A stretch of DNA of 64,000 nucleotides from Draconibacterium aestuarii (lineage in GTDB: Bacteria > Bacteroidota > Bacteroidia > Bacteroidales > Prolixibacteraceae), in NCBI GenBank assembly GCA_026671195.1, contig JAPOHD010000010.1, forward strand, positions 109,034-173,033, read 5' to 3'. Under the pieces are notes generated by a model, which saw only the letters and a program-made list of their open reading frames with translations, was not told the DNA's origin and did no database searches. Made by a program: the position numbers and the translations under genes. Below are positions 16,378-25,208 of this stretch, piece by piece. How positions within the stretch are numbered: position 1 is the first letter of the stretch; each line of letters opens with the position of its first letter.

Positions 16378-18708
16378 GTGTTCGATTATTTAAAAGAACT
16401 TAACGAATCTCAGCGGGAAGCAGTTTTACGCACCGAAGGCCCCGCACTTGTTATTGCCGGTGCAGGCTCAGGAAAAACGCGTGTTTTAACCTACCGGATT
16501 GCCAATTTGCTAAAACAAGGTGCACGCCCGTCGAGCATATTATCACTTACTTTTACCAACAAAGCCGCCCGCGAAATGAAAGAACGTATTTCGGCGGTAG
16601 TGGGCGAAAATACCGCGCGATATCTTTGGATGGGAACTTTCCACAGTATTTTTGCACGCATCCTTCGTTACGAACACGAAACACTTGGTTACCCATCGAA
16701 TTTTACAATTTACGACAGTGCCGACAGTAAAAGTCTGATAAAAACCATTATTAAAAGTTTACAGCTCGACGATAAAAGTTATAGACCCAATGTGGTGGCA
16801 AGCCGTATTTCAATGGCAAAAAACAACCTGATTACACCCAGCGTTTATGCCAATTCGGCTGAAATACGTAACGTGGACAAAAATATGCGCATGCCGGCCA
16901 TTGCAACGATTTATAAAGAATATGCCAGACGTTGTTTTCTCTCGGGGGCTATGGATTTCGACGATTTGTTGTTAAAAACCAACCTGCTTTTTCGCGACCA
17001 TCCCGATGTGCTGCAAAAATACCAGGAACGATTTGGTTATGTGATGGTTGACGAGTACCAGGATACCAACTACTCGCAATATCTGATTGTGAAAAAACTG
17101 GCAGCTGCCCACAAAAACATATGCGTGGTGGGCGATGATGCCCAAAGCATTTACTCGTTCCGCGGAGCTCGCATCGAAAACATTCTGAACTTTAAAAACG
17201 ATTATCCGGAGCACAAAGTTTTTAAACTCGAACAAAATTACCGTTCAACACAAACCATTGTAAATGCCGCAAACAGCATAATCGCACAAAACAAAAAGCA
17301 AATTCCTAAAAATGTTTTTTCTGAAAAAGAAGTTGGAAAGCCAATTAAAATAATCTCGGCATTAACCGATAACGAAGAAGGTTTTTTGGTGGCTCAGGAA
17401 ATTGCACAAACTCAGTTACGCGACCATTACAAATACGAGGATTACGCCATTTTGTACCGTACCAACGCACAGTCTCGTATTTTTGAGGAATCGCTGCGAA
17501 AAAGAAATATACCTTACAAAATATACGGAGGATTAAGTTTCTATCAACGGAAGGAGATTAAAGATTTGCTGAGTTATTTCAGAATGACAATTAATCCGGC
17601 CGACAACGAAGCGCTTAAACGAATTATCAATTACCCGGCGCGTGGCATTGGTGCCACAACCCTGACAAAACTCGAATCGGCTGCAATCAATAATGAAACT
17701 TCGATCTGGAATATCGTAACCGTACTTCCTTCAGTTAATTATGCCAACCTTAACAAAGGCACAGTAGCTAAAATCCTCAATTTTGTCGATCTGATTAAAC
17801 GGTTTCATAAGTTGGCCGAAGAAAGTGATGCTTTTGTTACCGCCAAAACAATTGCCGAACAAACCGGCATTCTGAAAGAATTATACAACGACAAATCGCC
17901 TGAAGGATTGAGCCGTCATGAAAATATTCAGGAATTGTTAAACGGGATTCAGGAATTTAGTATTAATGCAAAAGAAACGGGCGAACCTGAAAAACTGGAA
18001 AATTACCTTGAAGATGTGGCATTGCTCACCGATCAGGACAACGAAAAGGACGAGGATAAGAACAAAGTCACGTTAATGACCGTGCACTCGGCCAAAGGTT
18101 TGGAATTTAAAAATGTGTTTGTAGTTGGTTTGGAAGAAAACCTTTTCCCATCGCAACGCCAGGGCGAGAGTAATACGCAGGAGGCATTGGAAGAAGAGCG
18201 CCGTCTGTTTTACGTAGCCTTAACTCGTGCCGAAGACAATGCATGTTTTTCGTTTGCCAACCAACGCTATCGTTGGGGAAATCTCGACTTTTGTACACCA
18301 AGCCGTTTCCTCGAAGAACTGGATGAAAGATACCTCGACAGTTCAGGCGTTGAAGTTCTGTCGCGTAACTCGTCGCGTCAGCACCAAAGCATGAGTTCCG
18401 CACAAAAACAAGTGCAACAGCTGACACGTCGTCCGGCAGGTTCTCCAATAAAAACCCCCGATTCGCAAAACATTTTTAACAAAAAACTCGTTTCCTTAAA
18501 AGAAACCGGAAGAACTCAGGATACGTTTGTGGGCGACGACGCCAGTAAAATTCAATCGGGAATGGTTGTTGAACACCAACGGTTTGGCAAAGGGAAAGTA
18601 CTCCAGGTGGAAGGAGTTGCACCCAATATTAAGGCAACTGTTTACTTTCATTCGGGGGCACAAAAACAATTACTGCTAAAATTTGCGAAGTTGAAAATTA
18701 TAGGATAA
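16378..18708 (+). CDS. ATP-dependent DNA helicase UvrD/PcrA
   Basis: A 776-residue superfamily 1A 3'-5' helicase. GTG 16378 is chosen because MFDYLKELNESQREAV aligns with the usual N-terminus and lies downstream of the promoter. Motifs are visible in order: Walker A AGAGSGKTRVLTYR, motif Ia SLTFTNKAAREMKER, motif II VDEYQDTNYSQY, motif III VGDDAQSIYSFRGA, motif IV QNYRST, motif V VTLMTVHSAKGLEF and motif VI EERRLFYVALTRAE. The C-terminal ~50 residues (GMVVEHQRFGKGKVLQVEG) are the Tudor-like domain that contacts RNA polymerase in PcrA/UvrD. It acts in nucleotide-excision and replication repair. Confidence 0.96.
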   Translation: MFDYLKELNESQREAVLRTEGPALVIAGAGSGKTRVLTYRIANLLKQGARPSSILSLTFTNKAAREMKERISAVVGENTARYLWMGTFHSIFARILRYEHETLGYPSNFTIYDSADSKSLIKTIIKSLQLDDKSYRPNVVASRISMAKNNLITPSVYANSAEIRNVDKNMRMPAIATIYKEYARRCFLSGAMDFDDLLLKTNLLFRDHPDVLQKYQERFGYVMVDEYQDTNYSQYLIVKKLAAAHKNICVVGDDAQSIYSFRGARIENILNFKNDYPEHKVFKLEQNYRSTQTIVNAANSIIAQNKKQIPKNVFSEKEVGKPIKIISALTDNEEGFLVAQEIAQTQLRDHYKYEDYAILYRTNAQSRIFEESLRKRNIPYKIYGGLSFYQRKEIKDLLSYFRMTINPADNEALKRIINYPARGIGATTLTKLESAAINNETSIWNIVTVLPSVNYANLNKGTVAKILNFVDLIKRFHKLAEESDAFVTAKTIAEQTGILKELYNDKSPEGLSRHENIQELLNGIQEFSINAKETGEPEKLENYLEDVALLTDQDNEKDEDKNKVTLMTVHSAKGLEFKNVFVVGLEENLFPSQRQGESNTQEALEEERRLFYVALTRAEDNACFSFANQRYRWGNLDFCTPSRFLEELDERYLDSSGVEVLSRNSSRQHQSMSSAQKQVQQLTRRPAGSPIKTPDSQNIFNKKLVSLKETGRTQDTFVGDDASKIQSGMVVEHQRFGKGKVLQVEGVAPNIKATVYFHSGAQKQLLLKFAKLKIIG

Positions 18709-18752
18709 GAAGCGTTTGTAAAGAATTAATTCGTGATTTGTCGGGAATTCAT

Positions 18753-18760
18753 TAGTTTTG
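18753..18760 (+). promoter_or_regulatory. -7 box for the DUF4290-murA unit
   Basis: TAGTTTTG matches TAnnTTTG, about 70 bases before the DUF4290 start at 18832. No good -33 TTG at standard spacing. Confidence 0.45.
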
Positions 18761-18831
18761 CAAAATTACTTCGGGCATAAATCCTACATTTTTACTTGAA
18801 GATTAGATTTTTATCAAAAAAAAATTGTTAG

Positions 18832-19428
18832 ATGGATTACAATTCAAACAGAAAAAAATTAGCTCTTCCAGAGTATGGAAGAAATATACAAAACATGGTC
18901 GATTATCTGATGACCATTGAAGATCGCGACAAACGAAATAAATCGGCACAAACCGTAATTGATGTAATGGGAAATCTTTACCCTTATCTCCGCGATGTAG
19001 CCGAATTCAAACATAAACTTTGGGATCACCTGGCAATTATGTCCGATTTTCAATTAGACATTGATTATCCTTACGACTTACCATCGCGCGAGATTCTAAC
19101 AGCCAAACCCAATCAGGTCCCATACAATCAACACCACATACACTGGAAACATTATGGCCGTACCATGGAACTGATGATTGAAAAAGCCCTGGAATATGAA
19201 GGCGAAGAACGCGAAATTATGATTGAGCAACTGGCCAACCATATGAAAAAATCGTATCTCGCATGGAACAAAGATGCGGTTGAAGACAAAAAAATATTCC
19301 TTGATTTAGAAATATTGTCGGAGGGACGTTTAAAAGTACGAAACGACCTTCAACTTGCCGATGCCAAAGCCTTGGTTAGCAAAAAGAAAAAGCCGCAACA
19401 AAATAAGCAGAGCAAAAAGAAAAAATAA
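18832..19428 (+). CDS. DUF4290 family protein
   Basis: A 198-residue soluble protein of the Bacteroidota-specific DUF4290 family. Recognisable parts are PEYGRNIQNMVDYLMTIEDR near the N-terminus, GNLYPYLRDVAEFKHKLWDH, and ANHMKKSYLAWNKDAVEDKKI. The C-terminal ~20 residues are very Lys/Gln-rich and probably disordered, perhaps contacting nucleic acid. It is 27 bases before murA, a pairing common in the phylum, so a role linked to cell-wall growth is possible but unproven. Confidence 0.9.
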   Translation: MDYNSNRKKLALPEYGRNIQNMVDYLMTIEDRDKRNKSAQTVIDVMGNLYPYLRDVAEFKHKLWDHLAIMSDFQLDIDYPYDLPSREILTAKPNQVPYNQHHIHWKHYGRTMELMIEKALEYEGEEREIMIEQLANHMKKSYLAWNKDAVEDKKIFLDLEILSEGRLKVRNDLQLADAKALVSKKKKPQQNKQSKKKK

Positions 19429-19455
19429 ATTTTCCCAATTCAAACTAAATCTCCA

Positions 19456-20760
19456 ATGTCAACTTTCAAAATAGAAGGTGGATACAAACTTAAGGGTGAC
19501 CTCGAACCTCAGGGAGCAAAAAATGAGGCGCTTCAAATTATTTGTGCCACTCTGTTAACTGCCGGGCAAACAGATATTGAAAATATTCCTGAAATTCGTG
19601 ATGTATTAAAACTCATTGAAATACTGAAAGGACTTGGTGTTCAGGCTGAACGGATAAAAAAAGGACATTTTAGTTTTGATGCCTCCACTTTAAATATCGA
19701 ATTCCTGAAAAGCCCTGAATATGCCAAACAAGCAGGTGTTCTGCGCGGTTCGATAATGATAATCGGTCCACTACTGGCACGTTTCGGACAAGGATTTATT
19801 CCGCAACCCGGAGGTGATAAAATTGGCCGGCGAAGAGTTGATACGCATTTTATCGGACTTCAGAAACTGGGAGCCGAATTTCAATACGATACCGAAAACA
19901 ACTGGTATTCCATAGCAGCAAAAAAACTCCGCGGAGCCTATATGTTGCTTGACGAAGCATCGGTTACCGGTACAGCCAACATTGTAATGGCAGCCGTACT
20001 TGCCGAAGGAACAACCACAATATACAACGCCGCATGCGAACCGTATTTGCAGCAATTGTGTAAAATGCTGGTTTCAATGGGTGCCAAAATAAGTGGAATT
20101 GGCTCAAATCTGCTGATTATAGAAGGTGTTACTTCATTAAGCGGATGCACACACCGCATCCTTCCTGACATGATTGAAGTTGGTAGTTTTATTGGTTTGG
20201 CAGCCATGACTGCCTCGGAAATCAACATAAAGAATGTGGGGATTCAACACCTGGGAATAATTCCTGAATCTTTTCGCCGCCTGGGCATAAAAGTGGAACA
20301 AGTAGGTGACGATTTGCTTGTAAGAGATACCGAGCATTACGAAATCGACTCCTATATCGATGGCTCGATAATGACCATTGCCGATGCGCCCTGGCCGGGA
20401 CTAACTCCCGACCTTTTAAGTGTATTTTTAGTGGTAGCCACCCAAGCAAAAGGGAGTGTACTTATCCATCAGAAAATGTTTGAAAGCCGCCTCTTTTTTG
20501 TCGATAAACTAATTGACATGGGCGCTCAAATAATATTATGTGACCCACACCGTGCTACAGTTATAGGCCTCGATCGAAAATTCAGTTTGCGCTCAACAAA
20601 AATGGTGTCGCCCGATATACGTGCCGGAATTGCACTTCTTATTGCGGCCATGTCGGCAAAAGGAACCAGTACCATCGACAACATTGAACAAATTGACAGG
20701 GGGTACGAAAATATTGACGGACGCCTAAATGCGCTGGGTGCTAAAATATCCAGACACTAA
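19456..20760 (+). CDS. murA: UDP-N-acetylglucosamine 1-carboxyvinyltransferase (MurA), Asp-type active site
   Basis: Transfers enolpyruvyl from PEP to UDP-GlcNAc, the first committed step of peptidoglycan synthesis. The 434-residue length is normal. K22 in GAKNEAL is the conserved substrate lysine. The active-site loop reads ARFGQGFIPQPGGDKIGRR, so the residue equivalent to E. coli Cys115 is Asp121. Enzymes with Asp here (for example from Mycobacterium and Chlamydia) are not alkylated by fosfomycin. DIRAGIALLIAAMSAKG near the C-terminus is also typical. It follows the DUF4290 gene by 27 bases. Confidence 0.97.
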   Translation: MSTFKIEGGYKLKGDLEPQGAKNEALQIICATLLTAGQTDIENIPEIRDVLKLIEILKGLGVQAERIKKGHFSFDASTLNIEFLKSPEYAKQAGVLRGSIMIIGPLLARFGQGFIPQPGGDKIGRRRVDTHFIGLQKLGAEFQYDTENNWYSIAAKKLRGAYMLLDEASVTGTANIVMAAVLAEGTTTIYNAACEPYLQQLCKMLVSMGAKISGIGSNLLIIEGVTSLSGCTHRILPDMIEVGSFIGLAAMTASEINIKNVGIQHLGIIPESFRRLGIKVEQVGDDLLVRDTEHYEIDSYIDGSIMTIADAPWPGLTPDLLSVFLVVATQAKGSVLIHQKMFESRLFFVDKLIDMGAQIILCDPHRATVIGLDRKFSLRSTKMVSPDIRAGIALLIAAMSAKGTSTIDNIEQIDRGYENIDGRLNALGAKISRH

Positions 20761-20815
20761 ACACTAAACCCCCTAAACTTTTTGGGCCCTTTTTCGTTTA
20801 TTTGTAATTACCAAT

Positions 20816-20823
20816 TATATTTG
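20816..20823 (+). promoter_or_regulatory. -7 box for the TlpA-like thioredoxin gene
   Basis: TATATTTG matches the Bacteroidota -7 consensus, 24 bases before the ATG at 20847. No -33 TTG at standard spacing. Confidence 0.5.
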
Positions 20824-20846
20824 CGTACAACCAAGAAAAGTAAATT

Positions 20847-21359
20847 ATGAAGAAAATTGTTGTATTACTGGCCATTGTTTTAATGGGAACCGGTATTTCA
20901 TTCGGTCAGAAAATAGGAATCAACATTGGGGATAAAGCCCCGGAACTAATCGGTACTTCTCCCGACGGAAAAACCATTAAACTTTCCGACACCAGAGGAA
21001 AACTGGTATTGTTAGATTTTTGGGCAGCGTGGTGTGGTCCGTGTCGCCGGGAAAATCCGAACGTGGTAAAAGCGTACAATGCGTACAACGACAAAAAATT
21101 TACAAATGGCGACGGGTTTGTCATTTTCAACGTTTCATTAGATCGATCAGCCGATTCGTGGAAAGCCGGAATAACCCAGGATAAACTGGATTGGCCCTAT
21201 CATATAAGCGATTTGAAATACTGGCAATCGAAACATGCTGCGGTTTATGGAGTGCGTAGTATCCCTTCGAATTTCCTTCTCGACGAAAATGGAATTATTA
21301 TAGAGAAACAATTACGCGGCCCATCGTTGGAAGCTGCACTAAAAAAATACGAAAAATAG
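20847..21359 (+). CDS. Periplasmic TlpA/ResA-like thioredoxin-fold protein
   Basis: 170 residues with a signal peptide (MKKIVVLLAIVLMGTGISFGQ). A redoxin fold follows: GDKAPELIGTSPDGKTIKLSD, then LVLLDFWAAWCGPCRRENP with the CxxC pair C63/C66, and the cis-Pro region YGVRSIPSNFLLDENG. Proteins of this type reduce disulfides in periplasmic substrates, often during cytochrome maturation. No cytochrome genes are adjacent, so the partner is unknown. It has its own promoter and a strong terminator, so it is probably monocistronic. Confidence 0.92.
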   Translation: MKKIVVLLAIVLMGTGISFGQKIGINIGDKAPELIGTSPDGKTIKLSDTRGKLVLLDFWAAWCGPCRRENPNVVKAYNAYNDKKFTNGDGFVIFNVSLDRSADSWKAGITQDKLDWPYHISDLKYWQSKHAAVYGVRSIPSNFLLDENGIIIEKQLRGPSLEAALKKYEK

Positions 21360-21399
21360 CCTGACAAAGCGTTATTTTAAATATATCACAAAATCGATC

Positions 21400-21440
21400 A
21401 AATTGGCACTCAATATTCATTTGGGTGCCAATTTGTCTTT
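21400..21440 (+). terminator. Terminator after the TlpA-like gene, overlapping the grpE promoter
   Basis: AAATTGGCAC (21400-21409) pairs perfectly with GTGCCAATTT (21425-21434), extended by a G-U and a C-G pair, then GTCTTTTAT. The grpE promoter begins inside its right arm. Confidence 0.8.
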
Positions 21441-21448
21441 TATATTTG
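21421..21448 (+). promoter_or_regulatory. Promoter of grpE-dnaJ
   Basis: TTG (21421-21423), a 17-base spacer and TATATTTG (21441-21448). The ATG at 21450 lies one base after the -7 box and so cannot be used; translation must begin further down. No CIRCE element or heat-shock operator was seen. Confidence 0.6.
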
Positions 21449-21488
21449 CATGGCAAAATTTTTGCTATCGAAGGGTAGCAAAATAATA

Positions 21489-22106
21489 ATGGTAAAAATG
21501 GCAGAAGAAAAAGGAAATAACGGGAAAAATACTGAAGAAGAAGTATTGGAAAATGTAAACAATACTGAAGAGGTAGAAGGTAAAATCCCGGAAACAGAAA
21601 AAGAAGCAGAAGAAAAATCTTCGAAAAAGAAAAAAACGAAAAAAGATAAGAAGGAAGCCCAAATTGAAGAGTTGGGAGAGAAACTTCAGGAAATTCAGGA
21701 CAAACACTTGCGTTTACAAGCCGAGTTCGACAATTTCCGCAGAAGAACCTTAAAAGAAAAAGCCGACCTGATAAAATCGGGTGGCGAAACGGTATTGGTA
21801 AATATCCTTCCGGTAATCGACGATTTTGAAAGAGCAATTGATTCGTTAAAAGAAGTTGCCGATGAAGATGCAGGAAAACAGGGAACCCTTCTCATTTACA
21901 ATAAATTTCAGGAATTTCTGAAACAAAATAATGTAAAAGAAATTGAAGCGCTACACCAGGATTTCGATGTGGATCTTCATGAAGCATTGACAAAAATACC
22001 AGCTCCTGATGAAAAGCTAAAAGGGAAAGTAGTTGATGTGATTTCGAAAGGATATTGCTTGAACGAAAAGGTAATCCGGTTTGCCAAGGTTGTAATCGGA
22101 GAATAA
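21489..22106 (+). CDS. grpE: Nucleotide exchange factor GrpE
   Basis: Exchange factor for the Hsp70 DnaK. Starting at ATG 21489 (or 21498) gives about 205 residues; the ATG at 21450 is excluded by the promoter. The first ~70 residues are highly charged and Glu/Lys-rich. The long coiled coil includes LGEKLQEIQDKHLRLQAEFD, followed by NFRRRTLKEKADLIKSG and LLPVIDDFERAI-type sequence (NILPVIDDFERAIDS). The C-terminal beta domain contains DVDLHEALTKIPAPDE, KGKVVDVISKGYCLNEKVIR and AKVVIGE. dnaJ follows after 17 bases; dnaK is not in the window. Confidence 0.96.
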   Translation: MVKMAEEKGNNGKNTEEEVLENVNNTEEVEGKIPETEKEAEEKSSKKKKTKKDKKEAQIEELGEKLQEIQDKHLRLQAEFDNFRRRTLKEKADLIKSGGETVLVNILPVIDDFERAIDSLKEVADEDAGKQGTLLIYNKFQEFLKQNNVKEIEALHQDFDVDLHEALTKIPAPDEKLKGKVVDVISKGYCLNEKVIRFAKVVIGE

Positions 22107-22123
22107 TTTGACGCAATTAAACA

Positions 22124-23287
22124 ATGGCAAAAAGAGATTATTACGAGGTTTTAGACGTTAGCAAAAGCGCCACTCCAGAAGAAATTAAAAAAGCTTACCG
22201 AAAAAAGGCCATACAATATCATCCCGACAAAAATCCGGGAGACAAGCAGGCTGAGGAAAACTTTAAAGAGGCTGCCGAAGCATACGAAGTGCTGAGCAAC
22301 CTCGAGAAAAAACAACGTTACGACCAATTTGGACACGCCGGAATGGGTGGTGCAGCCGGAGGTGGTTTTGGCGGAGGTGGATTCTCTGACATTGAAGATA
22401 TTTTCTCATCATTTGGCGATATTTTTGGCGGTCACTTTGGTGGTTTCGGTGGTTTTGGCGGCGGCGGAAGTCGCGGTCGCGGAGGACGCCGGGTTAGCCG
22501 GGGATCGGATCTTCGCGTAAAAGTGCGTTTGAACCTGAGTGAAATTGTAAATGGTGTTGAGAAAAAAATAAAAGTTAAAAAATATGTTGCCTGCCATCAT
22601 TGTAATGGTACGGGGGCCAAAAACGCATCGTCGTACTCCACTTGTGGAACATGTGGCGGCGCCGGACAAGTAACCCGCATCCAAAACACATTGCTGGGCC
22701 AAATGCAAACCACATCGGCTTGCCCAACCTGTCAGGGAGAAGGCAAAATGATTACCGATAAATGTAACCACTGTGCAGGCGAAGGAGTTATTCGCGAAGA
22801 GGAGGTGATCAGCATAAAAATACCTGCCGGAGTTGGTGAAGGAATGCAACTTAACGTTTCGGGGAAAGGAAATACCGGACGCCGGGGTGGAATTAACGGC
22901 GATTTATTGGTTGTAATTACCGAAGCAGAACACGATGAATTGGTTCGCGACGGAAACAACCTTATTTACAACTTATTTCTTTCGTTTCCTGAAATTACTC
23001 TGGGAACCACTGCCGAGATTCCGACGGTTGAGAACAAGGTAAAAGTAAAAATTGAAGCAGGTACTCAGCCCGAAAAGATATTGCGTTTGCGCGGAAAAGG
23101 AATTCCGGACGTAAATGGGTACGGACGAGGCGATTTGTTGGTTCGCGTACATGTTTGGATACCAAAAAAACTGAGTAACGAGGAAAAACGGGCACTGGAG
23201 AAACTTCAGGCGTCACCAGGTTTTCAGGAAGGTCCTTCAGCGTCAGAAAGATCATTTTTCCAGAAAATGAAAGACATGTTTGAATAA
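22124..23287 (+). CDS. dnaJ: Chaperone DnaJ (type I Hsp40)
   Basis: 387 residues with all type I parts. The J domain is at 1-70 with HPD at 33-35 (YHPDKNPGD), and a Gly/Phe-rich linker spans about 75-125. The zinc domain has four CxxCxGxG repeats: [24 protein letters not shown] and CNHCAGEG. The C-terminal substrate domains include [17 protein letters not shown] and [10 protein letters not shown]. It stimulates DnaK ATPase and delivers unfolded clients. It is in an operon with grpE and followed by a strong terminator. Confidence 0.98.
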   Translation: MAKRDYYEVLDVSKSATPEEIKKAYRKKAIQYHPDKNPGDKQAEENFKEAAEAYEVLSNLEKKQRYDQFGHAGMGGAAGGGFGGGGFSDIEDIFSSFGDIFGGHFGGFGGFGGGGSRGRGGRRVSRGSDLRVKVRLNLSEIVNGVEKKIKVKKYVACHHCNGTGAKNASSYSTCGTCGGAGQVTRIQNTLLGQMQTTSACPTCQGEGKMITDKCNHCAGEGVIREEEVISIKIPAGVGEGMQLNVSGKGNTGRRGGINGDLLVVITEAEHDELVRDGNNLIYNLFLSFPEITLGTTAEIPTVENKVKVKIEAGTQPEKILRLRGKGIPDVNGYGRGDLLVRVHVWIPKKLSNEEKRALEKLQASPGFQEGPSASERSFFQKMKDMFE

Positions 23288-23311
23288 GTTCCGGATACTT
23301 GTTAAAATATT

Positions 23312-23341
23312 AAAAGCCTGGTTTTTGCCAGGCTTTTGTTT
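23312..23341 (+). terminator. Terminator after dnaJ
   Basis: AAAAGCCTGG (23312-23321) pairs perfectly with CCAGGCTTTT (23328-23337), loop TTTTTG, followed by GTTTT. It can work in both directions. Confidence 0.85.
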
Positions 23342-23420
23342 TGTAGGTAAAAAAGGGTGGACTCGCGGAATGACATGCAACGGGAGGCGTTTGCTTTTGG
23401 GAGGAGTGGTTTACTCGGAC

Positions 23421-23770
23421 CTTCACGGTTGTACAAACCTTGAAGGTCTGAAAACGGGTAACTGCGACTGATCACTGCGGCTATTTCTTCTTTTATCGGA
23501 CTATTCCGAAAGGCTGCCTGAAGTTGAATTCCGGTTTTCGGGAAAGCCCGAAAGTTTAAACCGTCTTCAGTTCTTTGTTTCGGGAACTTCCGAAAGTTTG
23601 TTTCCAATGCAGTTTTCGCTTTCGGAAACTCCCGACAATGTGTTTTCATTTCAGTTTTGATTTTCGGGAATTTCCGACGGCTTGTTTTTAGTACTGCTCT
23701 AATCTTCGGGAAAGCCCGAAAGTTTTGTTTAGCCAAACGCTCAAGGGTTTACAAACGCTGAAGGTATGAA
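23421..23770. repeat. Composite repeat element bounded by 32-base direct repeats
   Basis: Two related 32-base direct repeats (23421-23452 and 23739-23770; 24 of 32 positions equal by eye, core ACAAAC..TGAAGGT.TGAA) flank a block of about 285 bases that contains a 42-base tandem array. Next to the left copy, 23458-23479 is 19/22 identical to 55175-55196 beside the four-helix-bundle gene, so pieces of this element recur in the genome. A minus-strand reading frame is open through the block but is probably not a gene. Confidence 0.6.
23495..23720. repeat. 42-base tandem repeats, each with a short palindrome
   Basis: Six units at an exact 42-base spacing, with palindrome starts at 23495, 23537, 23579, 23621, 23663 and 23705. 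The best copies contain TTCGGG-AAAG-CCCGAA (23537 and 23705); others are imperfect versions such as TTCGGGAACTTCCGAA. Because 42 is divisible by 3, the minus strand reads as a 14-residue repeat with an (F/R)R-x-FPK core in five copies, but the palindromes suggest selection on DNA or RNA structure. Confidence 0.75.
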
Positions 23771-23822
23771 TCAACAATTGGCCGGAGGCAAAATCACTTG
23801 CCCCATTTTATCCCATTATTTT

Positions 23823-23852
23823 TTGCAAAAAACAATCGCTACACTACATTTG
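23823..23852 (+). promoter_or_regulatory. Promoter of the Crp/Fnr regulator gene
   Basis: TTG (23823-23825), a 19-base spacer and TACATTTG (23845-23852) are a close match to the Bacteroidota consensus. The predicted start near 23859 gives a very short leader before GTG 23867. Confidence 0.65.
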
Positions 23853-23866
23853 TGAAAACTACTGAC

Positions 23867-24496
23867 GTGAAAGATTTTCATAAACAATATAATTTTCTTG
23901 AAGCCGAACTTCAGGAAGAAATTCTTAAAGTTGCCGTGCACAAAACATTTGCACGTAAAGAAGCATTAATCCGCGAAGGTCAGTTTATTGGCAGCTTTCC
24001 ACTTGTATTGCGCGGCCTCATCAGGGTGTCGAGGACAAATACAGACGGAAACGAATTACTGCTTTACTATTTACACCAGAACGAAGTTTGCGCCATGTCG
24101 CTAACCTGCTGTATGACCAGACAAACCAGCGATGTAAATGCTGTTGCCGAAGAAGAAACCGAGGTATTGCTCATCCCGGTAGACATGCTCGACGCCTGGA
24201 TTAGCAAATACCCGCTCTGGAAACAATTTGTAATGCAAACCTTTCAGCAACGTTTCCGCGGATTAATAGATACGCTTGACGGAGTCGCTTTTATGAAACT
24301 CGACGAACGGCTTGAAAAATATTTTATCGATCGTTATAAAAAATCGGGTGTAACAACTTTTTCGGGAACCCACCAGGAATTGGCTCTTCAACTCAACTCA
24401 TCGCGCGAGGTGATTTCCCGCTTGCTAAAAAAAATGGAAAAAGCAGGGAAGATTGAATTATCAAGAAATTTTATCGATTTCTCCGGTCTTGTGTGA
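23867..24496 (+). CDS. Crp/Fnr-family transcriptional regulator
   Basis: About 209 residues from GTG 23867; in-frame TTG 23798 and GTG 23852 lie upstream of or inside the promoter and are rejected. It has an N-terminal cyclic-nucleotide-binding-like beta barrel (EALIREGQFIGSFPLVLRGLIRV), a cysteine cluster NEVCAMSLTCCM around 83-94, a dimerisation helix, and a C-terminal winged helix with the recognition segment ALQLNSSREVISRLLKKMEK. The Cys cluster recurs in a Bacteroidota subgroup of these regulators and could bind a metal or sense redox, but no FNR-type N-terminal Fe-S motif is present. No target genes are adjacent. Confidence 0.9.
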   Translation: MKDFHKQYNFLEAELQEEILKVAVHKTFARKEALIREGQFIGSFPLVLRGLIRVSRTNTDGNELLLYYLHQNEVCAMSLTCCMTRQTSDVNAVAEEETEVLLIPVDMLDAWISKYPLWKQFVMQTFQQRFRGLIDTLDGVAFMKLDERLEKYFIDRYKKSGVTTFSGTHQELALQLNSSREVISRLLKKMEKAGKIELSRNFIDFSGLV

Positions 24497-24624
24497 CTTA
24501 AATTACATCCAGTATTTTAAAGTCTTCCTTTCTTTGTAACGTTAAAAAGATAAAACAATTAGTTCATAACTATTGTATATAATTTTTTGGGTTATAAAAT
24601 CGGTTAGTAGTTGAAGGTTGATGA

Positions 24625-24659
24625 GCCATCTGTCGGTTGACGGATGGCTTTTTTTTTTC
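24625..24659 (+). terminator. Strong terminator 128 bases after the Crp/Fnr gene
   Basis: GCCATCTGTC (24625-24634) pairs with GACGGATGGC (24639-24648) with one G-U and a GGTT loop, followed by ten T. It either ends the Crp/Fnr transcript with a long 3' UTR or ends a small RNA encoded in 24500-24648. Confidence 0.8.
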
Positions 24660-25208
24660 TTAGGTGCTTAATGTGCACTATAGAATCATCCGTAAAATCC
24701 GATGGATTTCCATTTTCAAACAAAAATTCTTGCTACTCTAATCAGAAAGTATTTAATATACCTTACGCTTCTCTGATTCTTTTGAATTCAACATTGAAGA
24801 TTTGGCAAAAGCATTTGGAATAAGCTTATTGTTTTGCCCTCTCATTGAGCTACGAAGGTTGAGAAAAGTTGAACATGGTTTTATTCGGAAGAACCAAACC
24901 TTATGTAGAAAAGCAACCATAGTAGAATTAAGGGATCAGTTACCAAGAACCTTATTAACCTTATTCGAAACAAAAGAAAATAGTTATCGAAGTAGTCCCC
25001 CGGATTTTTATTGTACGTCATGCACCTGGCGTTTCGCTCACTTGTTTTATTGTATTTTCACTACATAACAACTCCTGAATGTATAACCCGTGTTTAATGT
25101 TAATTTCATATTGAAATTTTATCACCTGATTGAGTTACATTTTATCAATATAATGCTGATATTTGTCAGCAAACAGCAACAGGAGTATCAATTTTAAATT
25201 TTAGCCAG
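24660..25208. other. Gene-poor spacer before serA
   Basis: No convincing gene. A plus-strand frame from TTG 24802 to 25068 (88 residues) has no family resemblance and no promoter; it may be decayed coding DNA. Just before serA a hairpin GCTGA-TATTTG-TCAGC (25155-25170) overlaps GATATTTG, a near-match to the -7 box. Confidence 0.5.

Noticed and set aside
21450..21488. Upstream ATG for grpE
   Set aside because: It begins one base after the predicted -7 box, so the mRNA would start beyond it.
23302..23736. 144-residue minus-strand ORF with FPK repeats
   Set aside because: It runs through the dnaJ terminator, has no recognisable start region, and its repeats follow from a 42-base palindromic DNA array; kept as a repeat, not a gene.
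24802..25068. 88-residue ORF before serA
   Set aside because: TTG start, no promoter, no recognisable domain; at best decayed coding sequence.
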